Of a stretch of DNA of 64,000 nucleotides, positions 61,010 to 64,000 are shown piece after piece (position 1 is the stretch's first letter; every line of letters starts with the position of its first letter). The notes under the pieces are model-generated. The model was not told the DNA's origin. It saw nothing but the letters and a program-made list of their open reading frames with translations, and did not search any database. A program made the position numbers and the translations under genes. Source of the DNA: Apostichopus japonicus (taxonomy: Eukaryota; Echinodermata; Holothuroidea; Aspidochirotida; Stichopodidae); the NCBI RefSeq assembly GCF_037975245.1, contig NC_092565.1, positions 3,175,499 through 3,239,498 on the forward strand. The letters are read 5' to 3'.

Positions 61010-61690
61010 ACATGACATTCGGACAGACACATAATGGTGAAATGGAGAGAGCCTCAGCAGACTGGAATGGTGTAACAGGATAGCCATGTCGTGAATTCAA
61101 GACTGACGATAATGTGGTGTAAGATGACAGCCTATGTAAATTGGAACGGTGCTATATGACAAAATATTATGAAATGGTGCTCATTTGCAGGGCACATGTA
61201 GTATAAATGATGTAAGGTTTGGAATGGTGCACATAACAGCATATTGTGAACTTTTAGACAGTAGCAGGACACTGGTGTATGGTCAGAGCCCAAGTAAAGT
61301 GGAATGCTGCAATATGACAGTGCATTATGCAGGACTCAGTTACTAAACTGATGCAAGTTTAAAGCCCACCGGAACTGAAACGGTGCAAGGTGATAGTGTA
61401 GTATGAAATGGTGCACAGTAGCTGGACTCATGCACTGTGTTGGTGTAAGGTCAAAGCCCACCAGAACTGAAATGGTGCACAGTAGCTGGACTCATGCACT
61501 ATATTGGTTTAAGGAGAAAGCCCAGCTAGCTGGAATGATGGTGTGATGAAATGATGCACATCAGTGGGACACATGCAATATGACAATGTAAGGTGATAGT
61601 CCTAGTGACCCATAATGGTTTTTGAATGACAGTATCAAATGAAGTGTTGCACAGCAGCCAGGCTCTTGAACAGTTAGTGATAGGTTAAAG
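61010..61690 (+). repeat. degenerate tandem array
   Basis: Loose repeats of GGAATGGTGC / GAAATGGTGCACAGTAGC and TGGACTCATGCACT. The clearest pair lies near 61408 and 61467. Confidence 0.65.
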
Positions 61691-64000
61691 TAGTATTGCT
61701 CACTGCAGCAGTTATTCACATTTTGGCATGGTTTGAGTTTACATTACAAGCCAGAAATGGGTCAGTAGTTACTTTACTGGTATAATGTAGAATTTTACCA
61801 CGTAGAAATGTACTTTGGAAGTAGTATTTATGCACCATAATTTTATAGGTTTAGTAGCATTGTCTGATAAGCACTTGGCTGTAAAGACCATCTGGCCTCT
61901 TCATTCAAGAACAGAACTGGTTAATCTCTACAAAGAATAGTGAGATTTGCAAAATTTAAGACTGACAGCTGGCGAAAATTCATGTTAAATCAAGTGGAAT
62001 GCAATTCAATGATATGATGGGGCATATTTGTTTAGTCAGAGAAATGTCAAATATATTAAGGGTTTCAAGTTGGTTAGTAATGTAGTTCAGGTCAGAACCA
62101 TGCATAGTCCTCAACTTTGTATGAAGCAGTAAAAAAGTAAATGGAAAGCAAGGATTGTTGTCACTTGGTACGTTTTCAACCCTGTCAACCTTACCTGCAA
62201 CATAGTAAGAATAACAAGTTTATTTACAGAAAATGTTGGAATCACCATTAATAAACAATTTTCAAGCTCAAGGTCGCATATATTCAAGTGATCCTCACTT
62301 GGTTCTGTAAGTGTTGCATGTTCAATTAAGATATTTATCGATATTGGTAAATCTACCAAACTTGATAAATGTACCACAACAAGTTTCCTCCCTTCAAACT
62401 TTGAATACTTGATCGAGAAAAAAATATGATATACAGCTGTTATTATCTATTGAACATAATTTGTGTGGAATATTTATGAGGATTTAAGTTAAGACCTGTG
62501 TTAATATCTCTCTACTTTAATGTTTGCAGCTTTCACGGTAATTATACCTTTAGAGAATGTTCACTCTCTCTGTTAAATTCCAGTTACCCTTTGTCTTCCA
62601 AGTAAATCCATAAATATATGTAAATATAACAACTTGCCTTAACGATGTATGTAGTGTTGTGTGGTATACACACATAGCTAGATTTAAGAAGGAGATGAAA
62701 CCAATTATGTGTGTTAATGTTCTTAGAAAGGTGGCATTTTGTGAAACTCACAAGAGTGAATATTGCAGAGATAATGGCTTTAAATTAAACTAATAATTTA
62801 TGAGACAGCAAAATGTGGACATTATTTGGAAGTAATTGTGGAGTTAGAGAATCAATCTTAGGTCATTAGTAGTTGACACAATCACTACATTTAAGAAAGA
62901 GCAGTTAATACTCCCTTTTCTTTTGAGAACAGAATTGGAAAATACATTTTCACCAGTGTGAAAATCCAATTTTCTCCAGAAAGAGGTTTTTATTACTTGA
63001 AATAGGAGAGAATTCAAGATCTTAGTCATTTTTGCTGAACTTGTCGTGCTCCTGTCTGTTCTACAGACCTTCCTTTATCAAGGATTATTTTAAAACTTTA
63101 TCTTTATACAAGCAGTTACTTTTAAAAATTGTTACACCCAATTAGATCTTTGTCTTTCTAGTTTTAAGTACTCATTGAGCCAGTTAAAAGTCCTTGCTAT
63201 TCACAGGAACAGGGAACAGGTTGTTATTGCTGTAATTTTATGTTTGGTATTGTTTATACTTTAGAGGTTTCTCTGAGGAGTTACATCATTTAATCACAAG
63301 GCAACTTAAACAGCTGTTTGGATACAAGAATGTATCTCCTGTCCAAAACAAAATATTCTGTTAATTTCTTGCATTAATGCCACCACGGATGTGTACAAGT
63401 GTTATTTTTCTAACAAGCATCGCGTCACATCACATATCTCTTTGTATTATAATTAGGCCATAAGTATGTGCCATTAATGTAGGTTATGAGCACGTTTACC
63501 ACCAGCTGATTGTACCATTGTGAGTGTGACAACATCTTTGGTGGTGCTAAAAGAGTAACACTTCACTATTTTTTGTAAGCGAATCTGGTGTGATGTGCAA
63601 AATTGATTACGAAGGTTTAGTACTGAAATAGGAGCAGTTGTTTTATTAACATTTAATTTCTTTGTAAGTAAACAGACAGTAAACAGAAGACAGAAAAACA
63701 TGAGTTTCTGTAGAGTTTTAGTTTCCCAATGTGCAATAAGTGCTTATGTTTCCATTATATATGGACAAATCCATCGAATCATCCATGTAGCTTTTGTGTA
63801 TCATGCCTTAAATATTTTAGTTTTTTCTTTCTTTCTTTGTCGAAGTGTAAATACACCGTCCAATCGTTAGGGTAAATTATTGTGAAGGTCTTTCGCTTAA
63901 GTGTCTGTTAATGTATTGGTGATCCTGGTATGCCACATGGGATTGCCAAGGGGATTATATACATAAAGGAGACTGCTGTATTCCAAGAGTGATCACTCTT
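61691..64000. other. PCGF1 3' flank, no gene seen
   Basis: AT-rich, with no reading frame I can support. An AATAAA at 62252-62257 is a possible but distant polyadenylation signal for PCGF1. Confidence 0.4.

Overview
This is a eukaryotic (animal) window. It is AT-rich, with long introns bounded by GT-AG sites, and it is crowded with minisatellites and short inverted-repeat transposons. Two complete multi-exon protein genes can be assembled by reading exon to exon in both splice phase and protein family. Both are closest in sequence feel to deuterostome orthologues. A marine invertebrate, possibly an echinoderm such as a sea cucumber, is my best guess, but that is inference from gene and repeat style. 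No bacterial operon, CRISPR array, rRNA or tRNA was seen.

Layout. 1-5250: non-coding, with runs of G or C. 5254-6664: a 56-bp satellite with higher-order structure. 8121-26337, minus strand: ten coding exons of a mitochondrial NAD-isocitrate dehydrogenase beta subunit (IDH3B, 373 residues). Its introns hold a TTAA-flanked MITE, three MITEs with 8-bp target duplications and several minisatellites, one of which abuts a splice donor. 26338-43579: intergenic and very repeat-rich. It holds at least five more MITE-like elements, a decayed transposon-type ORF, an exon-like minus-strand ORF cut by a MITE, and a possible bidirectional promoter near 26.4 kb. 43580-59561, plus strand: seven coding exons of a PCGF1-type Polycomb RING finger protein (249 residues, RING plus RAWUL). 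Its first large intron contains a nested 7.1-kb insertion whose flanks are the two halves of one minisatellite. 59562-64000: the 3' flank or 3' UTR of PCGF1, with tandem repeats and a SINE-like copy.

The two genes are unrelated in function (TCA cycle in the mitochondrial matrix; chromatin repression in the nucleus) and face away from each other. Most of the unusual content is structural: nested transposons with intact target duplications, tandem arrays that include a splice donor or a stop codon, and a 3-kb repeat packed with AGGTCA hexamers. I found no convincing new biological system. The leads most worth checking are the nested 7.1-kb element, the hexamer array, the array-embedded gene signals and the MITE-truncated exon-like ORF.
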